Shown here in pieces: positions 33,781-42,557 of a DNA stretch of 53,049 bases. A program made the position numbers and the translations under genes. The notes under the pieces are model-generated. The model did not search any database. It saw only the letters and a list, made by a program, of their open reading frames with translations, and was not told the DNA's origin. This DNA is from Tannerellaceae bacterium (lineage in GTDB: Bacteria; Bacteroidota; Bacteroidia; Bacteroidales; Tannerellaceae): positions 1 through 53,049 of the forward strand of contig JAISBL010000130.1 of the NCBI GenBank assembly GCA_031266215.1. The letters run 5' to 3'. Positions within the stretch are counted from its first letter, which is position 1; every line of letters starts with the position of its first letter.

Positions 33781-35010
33781 TCAGGGGAGGCGGTGCTGAA
33801 AGAGGCGGGAGACGGACTTCTGATAGTCGTTCTCCAGCCGTATGTAACTCTGCAGACTGTCGTAGTAGGTGGATATTTCCACGAAGTATTCTATCATCGT
33901 GATATTGCCTGACGCGAGGGCTTTGTTCAATAACGGGAGGTTGCCCTGATCGTCGAACAATTGCTCGTAACGGTTCATGGATTCCCTGAGCGAGAGGGTG
34001 GTGCGGTAGTGTTGCAGCAGTTCGCTCCTGGTTCGGAGGACGGCGTTGTCGTACCGTAGCCGGGTGTAGACGGTCTCCGTACGCGCCTGCTGCACTTTGC
34101 GGCGGTTGGAGAAGACGGGAAACTTCAGTCCGACCAGGAAACCGCTGAAACGCTCGCCCCTTGCGGCGGTATTCAACTGGTAGCCCAGTTCCATCGAAGG
34201 GAGCCACCCGGCGCGGCTGACGCTGAGGGCCTGCCCGGCCGCGGTCTGCTCATTGCGCAGGGCCCTGAGTTCAGGGTCGGCCCCGGAGACCTCGGCGTAG
34301 AGGTCTTCGAATGAAGCCGTATCCCCTCCGTCGGGCAAAGGCTCGTAGCTGTCGGCGACGAAGGCCGGCGGGATGCCGCCGTTGAGGGCTTCCAGCTCTC
34401 TCTCCCCGGCCTCTATGGCGAGGGCGTTGCGCCGTGACAGGGTCTCTACGTTCAGCAGTTCGAGGCTTATTTTGTTTGCTTCGAGCCGGTTGGCATCGCC
34501 CGTTTCCAGCCGGCGGGCGTATAGCTTCTCAAGCTCCAGGGCGTTGGTGAGGCGGCCGGCAAGCAGTTCCCTCTCCTTGCGCAGCATTATAAGGTCAAGG
34601 CAGATATCTTTGGCGTTCAGAAGTATCTGCCGGCGCAGGCTGGCCTGCCACAGGTCGAGGCTTTGAGACTTTGACCTGGCAAGGCGGCTGCGTCCGGCAT
34701 AAAGGGAGGGGAAGTCGAATGATTGTGAGGCGACCAGTTCGCCGTTTATCCCCAGCCCTTCCCTGTTGCCGTACTGGCGGGTGTAGGATACCTGGGGATC
34801 GGGAAGGGCGTTGGCGGCTGCGTACTGTGATTTGAGGATGAGGGATTGCTGATCGTTCATCTTCAGTTCTTTGTTATTAATGCCGACCGAAAGCAACACG
34901 TCCTGCACCCCGATGGCGGGAGACTGGGCGTGGCTGCCGGCTGCCGGCATAAAGGCTAATGCGGCACATTGGACGAGTATCCCGAAGGGATGTCTGACTA
35001 TTATCTTCAT
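33781..35010 (-). CDS. Outer membrane efflux protein, TolC/CusC family
   Basis: 409 residues with a signal peptide (ILVQCAALAFMPAAGSHAQ). Long heptad-rich helices (SIRLENDYQKSVSRLFQHR near the end, LEKLYARRLETGDANRLEAN in the middle) and the repeated internal halves fit the TolC channel family. It forms the outer membrane exit duct of a tripartite pump. It follows the RND gene with a 7-bp gap and is the last gene of the cusB-cusA-cusC order. Confidence 0.9.
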   Translation of the reverse strand: MKIIVRHPFGILVQCAALAFMPAAGSHAQSPAIGVQDVLLSVGINNKELKMNDQQSLILKSQYAAANALPDPQVSYTRQYGNREGLGINGELVASQSFDFPSLYAGRSRLARSKSQSLDLWQASLRRQILLNAKDICLDLIMLRKERELLAGRLTNALELEKLYARRLETGDANRLEANKISLELLNVETLSRRNALAIEAGERELEALNGGIPPAFVADSYEPLPDGGDTASFEDLYAEVSGADPELRALRNEQTAAGQALSVSRAGWLPSMELGYQLNTAARGERFSGFLVGLKFPVFSNRRKVQQARTETVYTRLRYDNAVLRTRSELLQHYRTTLSLRESMNRYEQLFDDQGNLPLLNKALASGNITMIEYFVEISTYYDSLQSYIRLENDYQKSVSRLFQHRLP

Positions 35011-35017
35011 ATTTTCT

Positions 35018-38000
35018 TTATTTACTTGTCAGGTGTAACTTGTTACTGTACAGATAGACTATTGGGATGACGAAGCCGTTGAGGAAGGTAGACGTAAGAA
35101 GTCCGCCAAGTATAACGATGGCCATCGGGCTTTGTATCTCGTTGCCGGGCAGGTGTCCGCGCAAAGCCAGCGGGACGAGGGCCAGGGCGGCTGTGAGCGC
35201 CGTCATCAGTATAGGGTTGAGACGGTCGAGCGAGCCCTGGATGATGGCGGCTTTGCGTTCCATCCCTTCGCTTATAAGATGCTTGTAATGGCTTACAAGG
35301 AGCATCCCGTTACGGGTGGCGATGCCGAAGAGCGAGATGAATCCTATGATGGCCGGTATGCTTATCTCTCCGCGCGTCAGCCAGAGTATGAATACTCCGC
35401 CTATCAGCGCCAGGGGAAGGTTAAGGAGGATAATGCAGCTCTCGGAAGCGTCTTTGAATTCGTTGAAGAGGAGGAGGAAGATGACCAGGAGCGATAGGAT
35501 GGAGGTTAGCGCGAGGGTGCGGCCGGCCGACTGCTCGCTCTCGAACTGTCCGCCCAGTTCTATATGGTATCCTTCGGGCAGGGAGGGGGTGATCCGGGCG
35601 TCGATGCGCGAGCGGATGTCGTTGACCACCCCGCGCAGGTCGCGCCCCGATACATTGGCCGAGACGACCAGTTTGCGCTGTGCGTTCTCGCGGTTGATAG
35701 TATTCGGTCCTCCGGTAGAACGTATATCAACTACGTAGGATAGTGGGATCTTACCGCCTCCTGCGGGGACGTCAAGCATGAGGTCGCCTATTTCTTCTAT
35801 GCCCCGGCGGTTTTCGTCGGCTACCTTCATGGTGAGGTCAAAGTACTTCCCCTCGTCGTAAACCTGACTTACTGCCTCGCCGCCCAGCATGACGCTGAGG
35901 TATTCTTCAAGTTCGGGAAGCGTGACGCCGTAACGCGCCAGCAGTTCGCGCCGCGGAGAAATCGTCAGTTGAGGACGTTCTGTCTGCTGCTCCACGTTGA
36001 GGTCGGCAATGCCCTCGACGCCGGCGATACCCGCCTGTATCTGCTTTCCGATGGAATACATACGGTTAAGGTCGGAGCCGAAGACCTTGATAGCTATATT
36101 GGCTTTCGTGCCCGACAGCATTGCGTCTATGCGGTGAGATATGGGCTGCCCTATCTCAATATTCACACCTGAGATGGAGGATAGCCTGCGCCTGACGTCG
36201 TCCATCACCTCCTCGCGGCTCCGGTCTTTCAGAATGAAGGGAGCTTCTATCTCCGACTCGTTTACGCCCAGGGCATGCTCGTCAAGCTCCGCTCTGCCGG
36301 TCTTGCGCGCCAGTGTCTGCACCTCCGGCACCTGCATCAGGAGGGCCTCCGCCCGCCTGCCGATACGGTCTGATTCTTCGAGCGAGATGCCCGGCATGGT
36401 GCTTACGTTTATGGTGAACGACCCTTCGTTGAAGGGAGGCAGGAAGTCGCGCCCCAGCGTCGTGAACACTATGATGGATGCGACCGTGAGGGCAAACGTG
36501 CCGCCAAGTACTATCGCTTTCTTCTCTATCGCCTTGTGCAGCATGGCTGAATAGACGCCTTTAAGCCTGCGGGCTACGAAGGATTCGCGGAAATTACCCT
36601 TCCCGCCCTTACCCAGCAGGAGGCTGCAAAGGGCAGGCGTGAGTGTAAGGGCTACCACCGTGGAGGCAAACAAAGCTACGATGAAGGCTACACCGAGCGG
36701 TGCGAGCATCCGCCCTTCCATGCCGCTGAGGAAGAAGAGGGGGACGAAGCTGACGATGATTATCAGCGTAGAGTTCAATATCGGCAGGCGCACCTCGCAC
36801 GAGGCTTCGTATATGACCTTAAGCGCCGGCAGGCGTTGGTCTTCGGATAGGGCCTGGTTCTCGCGCATACGCCTGAACACGTTTTCCACGTCTACGATGG
36901 CGTCATCCACCAGCGAGCCTATGGATATAGCCATCCCTCCGAGGCTCATCGTGTTTATGGTGAATCCCATATAATGCAACACCAGTACCGAAACGATAAG
37001 CGAGATGGGTACTGCCGTGAGCGATATTACGGTGGTGCGCACGTTCATGAGGAAGATGAAGAGTATGATAACGACAAAGAGGCTTCCTTCGAGCAAACTG
37101 TCTTTCACGTTGCGGATGGAGCTGTCTATGAAGTTGCTCTGGCGGAAGATGTCCGTAGATACGTTCACTCCGTCGGGAAGGTCTCTCTTTATCTCCTCTA
37201 TCGCCCGGTCGAGCTGATCGGTGAGGAGTATAGTGCCGGTCTCCGGCTGTTTGGTCACAGTCATCAGCACCGCCGCCTTGCCTTTTTCCGAGGCGACGCC
37301 TATCTGGGGCGATTTGCTGCCGATGCCCACCGTAGCCACGTCTTCCAGCAGCACGGGGACGCCATTGGACGTCTTGACGACGCTCTTGCCCAACTCCCCG
37401 GCCTGGGCGGTGGCAAGGGCGCCGCGGACGATGTATTCATTGTCGTACCGGTAGAGGATACCTCCGCCCACGTTGCGGTTCATATCGCGGCAGGCATCCA
37501 GCGCCTCGTCCAGACTGACGCCGTAGTGCTTCATCCGTTCGGGCGATAGTAGTATCTGGTACTCCTTCATCTCACCTCCGATGACGCTCACCTGAGCCAC
37601 TCCCCCGGTGGAGAGCAGGCGCGGGCGGAGAGTCCAGTCGGCCAGCGTACGCAGGTCGCGCAGGGAGACCGAGTCGGAGGTCAGTCCGATTATCATAACC
37701 TCGCCCAGTATGGACGACTGCGGGGCTATCACCGGCTTGCCGACGCCGGAGGGCATCGATCCGGCCACTACCGACAGCTTTTCAGACACTATCTGCCGGG
37801 CGCGGTATATATCCATTCCCCAGTCGAACTCTACCCAGACTACCGAGAACCCGGTTGTAGACGAGGAGCGCACGCGTCGTACGTTCATCGCTCCGTTTAC
37901 CGCCGTTTCCACGGGGAAGGAGATCAGCCGTTCCACCTCTTCGGGAGCAAGTCCGCCTGCCTCGGTCAGCACGACGACGGTAGGGGCGTTCAGGTCGGGG

Positions 38001-38116
38001 AACACGTCCACGTCGGTATTCACCGCGCAGTACGTTCCCCATATCATAATCAGCAATCCGCAAACCAGCACTGCCATGCGATTATGCAGTGCGTAATGAA
38101 TTATCTTATTTAGCAT
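35018..38116 (-). CDS. cusA: Heavy-metal efflux RND pump, CusA/CzcA family
   Basis: 1032 residues, normal for HME-RND transporters. This inner membrane proton antiporter drives metal cations through a tripartite complex. The N-terminus (MLNKIIHYALHNRMAVLVC, then DVDVFPDLNAPTVVVLTEAG) and segment ETAVNGAMNVRRVRSSSTTG are family hallmarks. Near residue 400 the fourth membrane helix carries GSLVDDAIVDVENVFRRMRE, the proton-relay region. Later ATRNGMLLVSHYKHLI marks the helix-10/11 repeat. The metal cannot be assigned with confidence; the upstream His-rich DUF6769 protein favours copper or silver. Confidence 0.95.
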   Translation of the reverse strand: MLNKIIHYALHNRMAVLVCGLLIMIWGTYCAVNTDVDVFPDLNAPTVVVLTEAGGLAPEEVERLISFPVETAVNGAMNVRRVRSSSTTGFSVVWVEFDWGMDIYRARQIVSEKLSVVAGSMPSGVGKPVIAPQSSILGEVMIIGLTSDSVSLRDLRTLADWTLRPRLLSTGGVAQVSVIGGEMKEYQILLSPERMKHYGVSLDEALDACRDMNRNVGGGILYRYDNEYIVRGALATAQAGELGKSVVKTSNGVPVLLEDVATVGIGSKSPQIGVASEKGKAAVLMTVTKQPETGTILLTDQLDRAIEEIKRDLPDGVNVSTDIFRQSNFIDSSIRNVKDSLLEGSLFVVIILFIFLMNVRTTVISLTAVPISLIVSVLVLHYMGFTINTMSLGGMAISIGSLVDDAIVDVENVFRRMRENQALSEDQRLPALKVIYEASCEVRLPILNSTLIIIVSFVPLFFLSGMEGRMLAPLGVAFIVALFASTVVALTLTPALCSLLLGKGGKGNFRESFVARRLKGVYSAMLHKAIEKKAIVLGGTFALTVASIIVFTTLGRDFLPPFNEGSFTINVSTMPGISLEESDRIGRRAEALLMQVPEVQTLARKTGRAELDEHALGVNESEIEAPFILKDRSREEVMDDVRRRLSSISGVNIEIGQPISHRIDAMLSGTKANIAIKVFGSDLNRMYSIGKQIQAGIAGVEGIADLNVEQQTERPQLTISPRRELLARYGVTLPELEEYLSVMLGGEAVSQVYDEGKYFDLTMKVADENRRGIEEIGDLMLDVPAGGGKIPLSYVVDIRSTGGPNTINRENAQRKLVVSANVSGRDLRGVVNDIRSRIDARITPSLPEGYHIELGGQFESEQSAGRTLALTSILSLLVIFLLLFNEFKDASESCIILLNLPLALIGGVFILWLTRGEISIPAIIGFISLFGIATRNGMLLVSHYKHLISEGMERKAAIIQGSLDRLNPILMTALTAALALVPLALRGHLPGNEIQSPMAIVILGGLLTSTFLNGFVIPIVYLYSNKLHLTSK

Positions 38117-38127
38117 GGCTGTCGGTT

Positions 38128-39258
38128 TTAATGATGATGATCCGGTAGGGCGTTTGAAGCCGAGGCCAGCTTAAGATGATAAGCTCCTTCGGTGACGACG
38201 ACGTCCCCGGCTCTCAGTCCTGAGAGTATCTGCACGTCGGAGCCATTGTCCGCTCCACGGCTTACGGCCTGTTTACGGTAGCAATCCCCGTCCTCGTCAT
38301 CCTCGCGGATGAAGACGGAGAACACACCCTGCTCTTCAATGAGTGAAGTGATCGGGACAGAGATGGCATCGGGTATAGCCGACGTCATAAGGTAAGCTTC
38401 CACGTACCCGCCGGGCAGGATAGCGCCCTTGTTGTCAAACTCGAATGTCACCGGTATGTAAAACATGTCCGGATCCATAGACCTGGCATACGACAACACT
38501 CGCCCGTTGAGGTCAGACAGGCGGTAGAGCTTGTCGTCATAGGGCGTCTTGAAGGATGCGCTCTGTATTGCGGGCAGACTGCCGTAGTATTTCTCCGACA
38601 GTTCCACGCGCAGTTGGAGCCGGCTGTTCTGCGACACGGTGGCCAGCGGACTGCCGGTTTCCACATAATCGCCTTCCTTTACACGCAGGTTCTTCAGGTA
38701 TCCGCCGATGGGCGAGCAAATATCCACGCCGCCGTTCCCGGCGTCTCCTATGGCGGCGAAGGCTGTTTTAGCCATCTCGTAGTCGGATACGGCCTGGTTG
38801 AAGTCCTTCTCAGAGATGATGCGGTCTTTTATTAATACCTGCGCCCTGTCGTACTCGCTTTTCGCCCTTTCGTAAACGGCGCGTGTACGTGTGGCGATAT
38901 CGCCGTCGGCCAGACTGCCGGTGACCAGTGATAGTACGGCCTGTCCCTTCCTCACCGCCGCGCCTTCGATGAAGGCTGACTTTTTAAGCGATACTATTCC
39001 GGAGAATGTAGCGACAAGGGTTTGCTCGTCGCCCTGGGCTGCCAGTATGCGCCCGCTGGTTTTTATGGCCCTGGCGAATGGCGCCGGTTCAACTATCTGC
39101 GTCCTCAGGCCCACGGCCGCTGCTTTTTCCTCATCAAATTCGAAGGTTGAATGTTGTGCTTCTCCTGCGTCATGTTCGCGCCCTTCCTGTTGCGGACGGG
39201 AGCCTCCTCCACATGCAACAAGCAGGCATGCGCAGAAGACAGTAAATATCTTTGTCAT
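38128..39258 (-). CDS. cusB: Efflux RND periplasmic adaptor, CusB/HlyD family lipoprotein
   Basis: 376 residues from the ATG at 39258, chosen because MTKIFTVFCACLLVAC gives a lipoprotein signal (lipobox Cys16); the frame extends to 39297. Barrel-sandwich and hairpin regions are evident: FSGIVSLKKSAFIEGAAVRK, the helical SEYDRAQVLIKDRIISEKDF and the second lipoyl half ICSPIGGYLKNLRVKEGDYV. It links the RND pump to the outer membrane channel. A His-rich tail (DHHH) ends the protein. There is an 11-bp gap to cusA. Confidence 0.93.
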   Translation of the reverse strand: MTKIFTVFCACLLVACGGGSRPQQEGREHDAGEAQHSTFEFDEEKAAAVGLRTQIVEPAPFARAIKTSGRILAAQGDEQTLVATFSGIVSLKKSAFIEGAAVRKGQAVLSLVTGSLADGDIATRTRAVYERAKSEYDRAQVLIKDRIISEKDFNQAVSDYEMAKTAFAAIGDAGNGGVDICSPIGGYLKNLRVKEGDYVETGSPLATVSQNSRLQLRVELSEKYYGSLPAIQSASFKTPYDDKLYRLSDLNGRVLSYARSMDPDMFYIPVTFEFDNKGAILPGGYVEAYLMTSAIPDAISVPITSLIEEQGVFSVFIREDDEDGDCYRKQAVSRGADNGSDVQILSGLRAGDVVVTEGAYHLKLASASNALPDHHH

Positions 39259-39382
39259 ATTGAAAACTTTAATTGAATAATGAAAGAATACCGGCAAGTG
39301 GTGTAGTAGTAAGCGTGGCGGGTAAAGGTATGATCATTGTCCGCCTGCCGGTGTGGTTATCTCACGCCGCCTCTGTTTTCAA

Positions 39383-39802
39383 TCAGCAAAGGGGAGGAGC
39401 GCGCAATCCTGCGGCCGCAGGCGCCCAGACGCTGTGCAATGACTCTGCGTACAGGGCTTTTCCGGCTTCAGTGTCTTTGTCGCCGGGTAGTGGTAAGGTG
39501 GGATTTATATAATCGAAAAGAGTGTACAGGGGAAATAATAATAAGGAGAGGTTGTCATGGGTTTCGGAAGCGTGTTTGCTTAGTGACGCAGAGTTGAAAG
39601 CGATAGTATGTCCGTTACATTCGCAGCTGTGGTGTTCTTCGGCTTCACCGTTGTCTTCACCCGCTGCATTACTATCCTCCCAGAAAAAGACACAGGGCAT
39701 ACCGTCTTCGTGGTGGTGATGAGGCACGACGACTGTCAGTAACAGTATACACCCTGATACCAGCATAAAGAGGTTAAGCCATTTTTCGCGTCTTGTTTTC
39801 AT
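39383..39802 (-). CDS. His/Cys-rich small exported protein, DUF6769-like
   Basis: 139 residues. One membrane or signal helix (about 9-27, LFMLVSGCILLLTVVV) is followed at once by PHHHHEDGMPCVFFW, then EEHHSCECNGH. The clustered His and Cys suggest metal binding on the far side of the membrane. Similar small proteins are found upstream of cusBAC-type operons in Bacteroidota and are called DUF6769. It is 124 bp upstream of cusB on the same strand and could sense, buffer or hand over the metal. The C-terminus (PAAAGLRAPPLC) looks low in structure. Confidence 0.8.
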   Translation of the reverse strand: MKTRREKWLNLFMLVSGCILLLTVVVPHHHHEDGMPCVFFWEDSNAAGEDNGEAEEHHSCECNGHTIAFNSASLSKHASETHDNLSLLLFPLYTLFDYINPTLPLPGDKDTEAGKALYAESLHSVWAPAAAGLRAPPLC

Positions 39803-39810
39803 AATGCGCC

Positions 39811-39818
39811 CAAAGGTA
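39811..39818 (-). promoter_or_regulatory. -7 box of the DUF6769-cusBAC operon
   Basis: Minus-strand TACCTTTG fits TAnnTTTG and ends only 8 bp before the ATG at 39802. Transcription would begin at or within a few bases of the start codon, giving a nearly leaderless mRNA. Confidence 0.6.
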
Positions 39819-39934
39819 GTGTTTCTTTTAAATAACAGTTCCGCTTTTAGGTTTATTAAGTGTATCAGGCGATTAAAGCAAAGCCGTCCGGACGCATGAA
39901 GATCATCCCTCGTGGCGTCGGGGGGCGGCCCGGT

Positions 39935-39978
39935 GCAAAAAGAACGGAACGCACCGCATTGTTGCGGGCATCCCGTTC
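39935..39978 (-). terminator. Rho-independent terminator after the AT-rich island
   Basis: On the minus strand GAACGG (39973-39978) pairs with CCGTTC (39942-39947) and CCGCA with TGCGG inside, followed by TTTTTGC (39935-39941). It lies about 70 bp past the stop of the 78-residue membrane protein and is well placed to end the three-gene transcript. Confidence 0.7.
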
Positions 39979-40046
39979 GTGTTTAACGGCATTACAACAA
40001 ACTGTAGATTTTAGGATAGAAAAAATTGTATTTTCTATTTATGTAA

Positions 40047-40283
40047 TTAGTTAAATGTTTCAAGTATTCTCCACAATAACATCAGAGCTGAAACTATTAA
40101 AGAAAGACAAGTAACAATATAAGATCTACGAGCAGTACTCTTTGTTACAGCTATATTTACATGATCCTTAAAATCATCTATGCCTTTAATTTGAATTAGT
40201 TTGTAAGAACAAACCCAACAAGGGCGCCATAAACGTAAAACACATTTACCTTCTTGCTTCAAATGACATTTATTATTTTCCAT
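40047..40283 (-). CDS. Small Cys-rich single-pass membrane protein of the AT-rich island
   Basis: 78 residues. The N-terminal quarter holds CHLKQEGKCVLRLWRPCWVC, with Cys6, His7, Cys14, Cys22 and Cys25 in a zinc-ribbon-like layout. A polar central segment (GIDDFKDHVNIAVTKSTARR) leads to one membrane helix at about 54-72 (YIVTCLSLIVSALMLLWRIL) near the C-terminus. No family is recognised. It overlaps the preceding gene by 11 bp, so the two are translationally coupled. In a putative defence-like cassette such a membrane protein could be the effector, but that is speculation. Confidence 0.7.
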   Translation of the reverse strand: MENNKCHLKQEGKCVLRLWRPCWVCSYKLIQIKGIDDFKDHVNIAVTKSTARRSYIVTCLSLIVSALMLLWRILETFN

Positions 40284-40650
40284 TTTCTAATGATTTAAAT
40301 ACGTTATTAACTCTTTCATGCTGTTCATACCTGATGTCAAATTTCTTACCCCAATAATCAACAAGCTGATTGTTGATTTTAAAATATTTATTTCTTTTAT
40401 GATTGTTATTATATAAAGGGAAGAGTGACTGTATTCCCGCTTTCGTATACTTGTATGCCGGATAATAATTGTAGTCGTAATGTATCAGGTTATTCCATAC
40501 ATCGTATACTGTGATTCGTAGTTGCTTTTTAGGGACTTTTCTGAATTGCAGACAATAACGACAGAATATCAATATGTCTTTCCTCAAAAAGGATACTTTT
40601 ACATCCGCAAGGTGATATTTTTTTTTACTATATTTATTATTTATTTTCAT
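40273..40650 (-). CDS. Unknown basic protein of the AT-rich island
   Basis: 125 residues, rich in Lys, Asn and Tyr (for example MKINNKYSKKKYHLADVKVS, and DYNYYPAYKYTKAG). No signal peptide or membrane helix; a Cys pair occurs in IFCRYCLQF near residue 30. I recognise no domain. It overlaps the ATPase gene upstream by 14 bp and the membrane protein gene downstream by 11 bp, so all three are one transcription unit. Base composition is clearly AT-richer than that of the metal-efflux genes to its left. Confidence 0.65.
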   Translation of the reverse strand: MKINNKYSKKKYHLADVKVSFLRKDILIFCRYCLQFRKVPKKQLRITVYDVWNNLIHYDYNYYPAYKYTKAGIQSLFPLYNNNHKRNKYFKINNQLVDYWGKKFDIRYEQHERVNNVFKSLENGK

Positions 40651-42244
40651 CTTTGTTTTTCATTTTTGCTTCATTTCCAATATATGGCCCATACACTTTT
40701 GTCATTATCGACACCTTAGAACTACCATATTCCTCAATATATTCCGGCCATTTTGATATGTCCTTAAGGTAGTATAATCCTTTATCAGATATTTTATATT
40801 GCACCGCTGTAACATAAGTATTTTCGCTCATTCTGAACAGTTCATCGGCATTATCTTTTGCATAAGTAAAATCATAGGACAAAAGGAGACGATGGCGTTT
40901 ACGAGCCATGATCCGTAAGGCATATTCAATTTTTTCATCTGTATGACCTACATCGTTTAATTGCTCTTTAAATCTTGGGTCACGATTATCCCGATATATT
41001 TGCATAGCCTCCAACACATTCAGATAAAGAGAATTTCCTCTGCTATTTTTATATTTATGTAAGTTAAAAAAATGATAATGGTTTTGATCATTATCAGAAT
41101 GGTCATCGTCAGGATCTGCAAGGAACATTTTGATTATATCTTTTCGTGGAATTACTTTTCTTCCGCTCTCATCTTCACCAGCTAAATTTTTGTAATTTTT
41201 AATAATAAAGTTCAAACTTCTTATTGCTATTATGAATATTTCTCTCAGATCTTCCAATGATATTTTTCTCATAAAAACAACATATTCATCTGTAAACGGG
41301 TATTTTATAGAAACTAAATTATCCAGGTTTTTTACCCCTAATTTTTCCAATAATTTTCGATATGGTTTATTTTTAGATCGTAATAGTTTTAAACGGTCTA
41401 TTAAGTACTCAAAGACACCATCTTTTGGCGTGGTTTCAGGTACTAATAATATTGGAGCTAATCTCGTGGCAAGAATACTGTGTAATTCCATGGAACGGGC
41501 CTTAATATTTTTTGGTGTATGTACAAACAGATTGGCATAAGTCCCATCATTACGGATAATGGTATTACATAAAGGAGGTCTAACGCACATAAAAATGCTT
41601 ATATTTTTCCCGTGTGCGTAAGGTTTTAGAAATTGCAAAATAGGAAATAATTCATCTTTTTCTGCATAGTCTAAATCATCCACAAAAACTAAAGGCTGCT
41701 TGCTCTTTTTCCCCTCTTTTATTAACTTCTCAAAAGATTCCTGAATAATAAAAAGATTGTTATTAATATTTGCAATTTTATTATCAACTTGAGAACTAAT
41801 ACTAAAGTCCATTTTATCGAAATATTCAGTCATTACAGCAATAAATTTCATTTTTACACCTAGTAGTTTATCATCGGTGGGAATAGTTCTGAAGTCTATC
41901 ATAGTAGGATACAATTTATATTTCTCCAACATTGGAGTGTCATAAAAAAGTCGATGAATAAAATTACTTTTCCCTACACCTGCATGACCAATAAAAAGAA
42001 TGTTATCTCCAGTCGTATACATATTCTCTGCAACTGTTTTAAACTCCATCAATTCCTGTATTCGATTGTGGAATAATTCAAAAAACAGATTAACATTTTC
42101 TCTTGCATACACTGTCGCTATATCGACAAAGGCACGGGAGAAAAAAGTTGAGTAGTTGTCTAATTGCGCTTGCATTTTCTCTTCATCAGAAATTTCTCCA
42201 TTAGTCTGTTTTTCCTGATTAGTGTCGTCTTTTTTCATTTTCAT
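40637..42244 (-). CDS. P-loop ATPase with C-terminal winged-helix-like region
   Basis: 535 residues. The acidic N-terminus is charged and probably flexible. The Walker A motif is GHAGVGKS at 86-93 (Lys92), Walker B is PLVFVDDLDYAEKDE near 184-198, and a sensor-like strand SIFMCVRPP (about 216-224) ends in Arg222. This is the AAA+/STAND-type arrangement of Orc/Cdc6-like or KAP-like ATPases. Residues about 440-515 (EKIEYALRIMARKRHRLLLS, then YKISDKGLYYLKDISKWPEY) read like a winged helix. The exact family is not known to me. It is the first gene of a compact AT-rich three-gene operon. Confidence 0.75.
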   Translation of the reverse strand: MKMKKDDTNQEKQTNGEISDEEKMQAQLDNYSTFFSRAFVDIATVYARENVNLFFELFHNRIQELMEFKTVAENMYTTGDNILFIGHAGVGKSNFIHRLFYDTPMLEKYKLYPTMIDFRTIPTDDKLLGVKMKFIAVMTEYFDKMDFSISSQVDNKIANINNNLFIIQESFEKLIKEGKKSKQPLVFVDDLDYAEKDELFPILQFLKPYAHGKNISIFMCVRPPLCNTIIRNDGTYANLFVHTPKNIKARSMELHSILATRLAPILLVPETTPKDGVFEYLIDRLKLLRSKNKPYRKLLEKLGVKNLDNLVSIKYPFTDEYVVFMRKISLEDLREIFIIAIRSLNFIIKNYKNLAGEDESGRKVIPRKDIIKMFLADPDDDHSDNDQNHYHFFNLHKYKNSRGNSLYLNVLEAMQIYRDNRDPRFKEQLNDVGHTDEKIEYALRIMARKRHRLLLSYDFTYAKDNADELFRMSENTYVTAVQYKISDKGLYYLKDISKWPEYIEEYGSSKVSIMTKVYGPYIGNEAKMKNKDENK

Positions 42245-42357
42245 TTTTTGTTATTGTTAAAAAATCAATTTTGTACTAAAGAATTCAATTACTCTGTATC
42301 AACCCACGACAGTCTACCAATATTCTTAGCACTTGGTTGTTATCTGTTGCGAATTGT

Positions 42358-42387
42358 TTTGCAGGCGCAACGGATGCGTCCTGCAAA
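42358..42387. repeat. Hairpin element upstream of the ATPase island
   Basis: Outer arms TTTGCAGG (42358-42365) and CCTGCAAA (42380-42387) and inner CGCA/TGCG form a near-perfect stem around ACGGA. The centre, GCGCAACGGATGCGTCCTGCA, resembles the dispersed motif GGCGCCACGGACGCGTTCTGCA at 13746-13767, differing at several bases. It lies 15 bp before array D. Confidence 0.65.
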
Positions 42388-42401
42388 CATTCAACCCGGA
42401 G

Positions 42402-42546
42402 TTGACCGAGCTGTCAACCCTGCATTGACCGAACTGTCAACTCAGCATTGACCGGGCTGTCAACACGGTATTGACAGAGGTGTCAATACGGCATTGACTT
42501 AGGTGTCAACACAGGGTTGGCACCTAAGTCAACCCTGTGTTGAATG
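42402..42546 (-). repeat. Tandem palindrome array D: six units at exact 23-bp period
   Basis: Units start at 42402, 42425, 42448, 42471, 42494 and 42517, each 23 bp apart, with a half unit at 42540. The first core is TTGACCGAGCTGTCAA (arms TTGAC/GTCAA, six-base centre). Centres and spacers vary (CGAACT, CGGGCT, AGAGGT, TTAGGT). The array lies immediately 3' of the second HU-like/DUF4469 gene (stop at 42558), as array A lies 3' of the first. Confidence 0.97.
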
Positions 42547-42557
42547 TTTCCCGTTCG

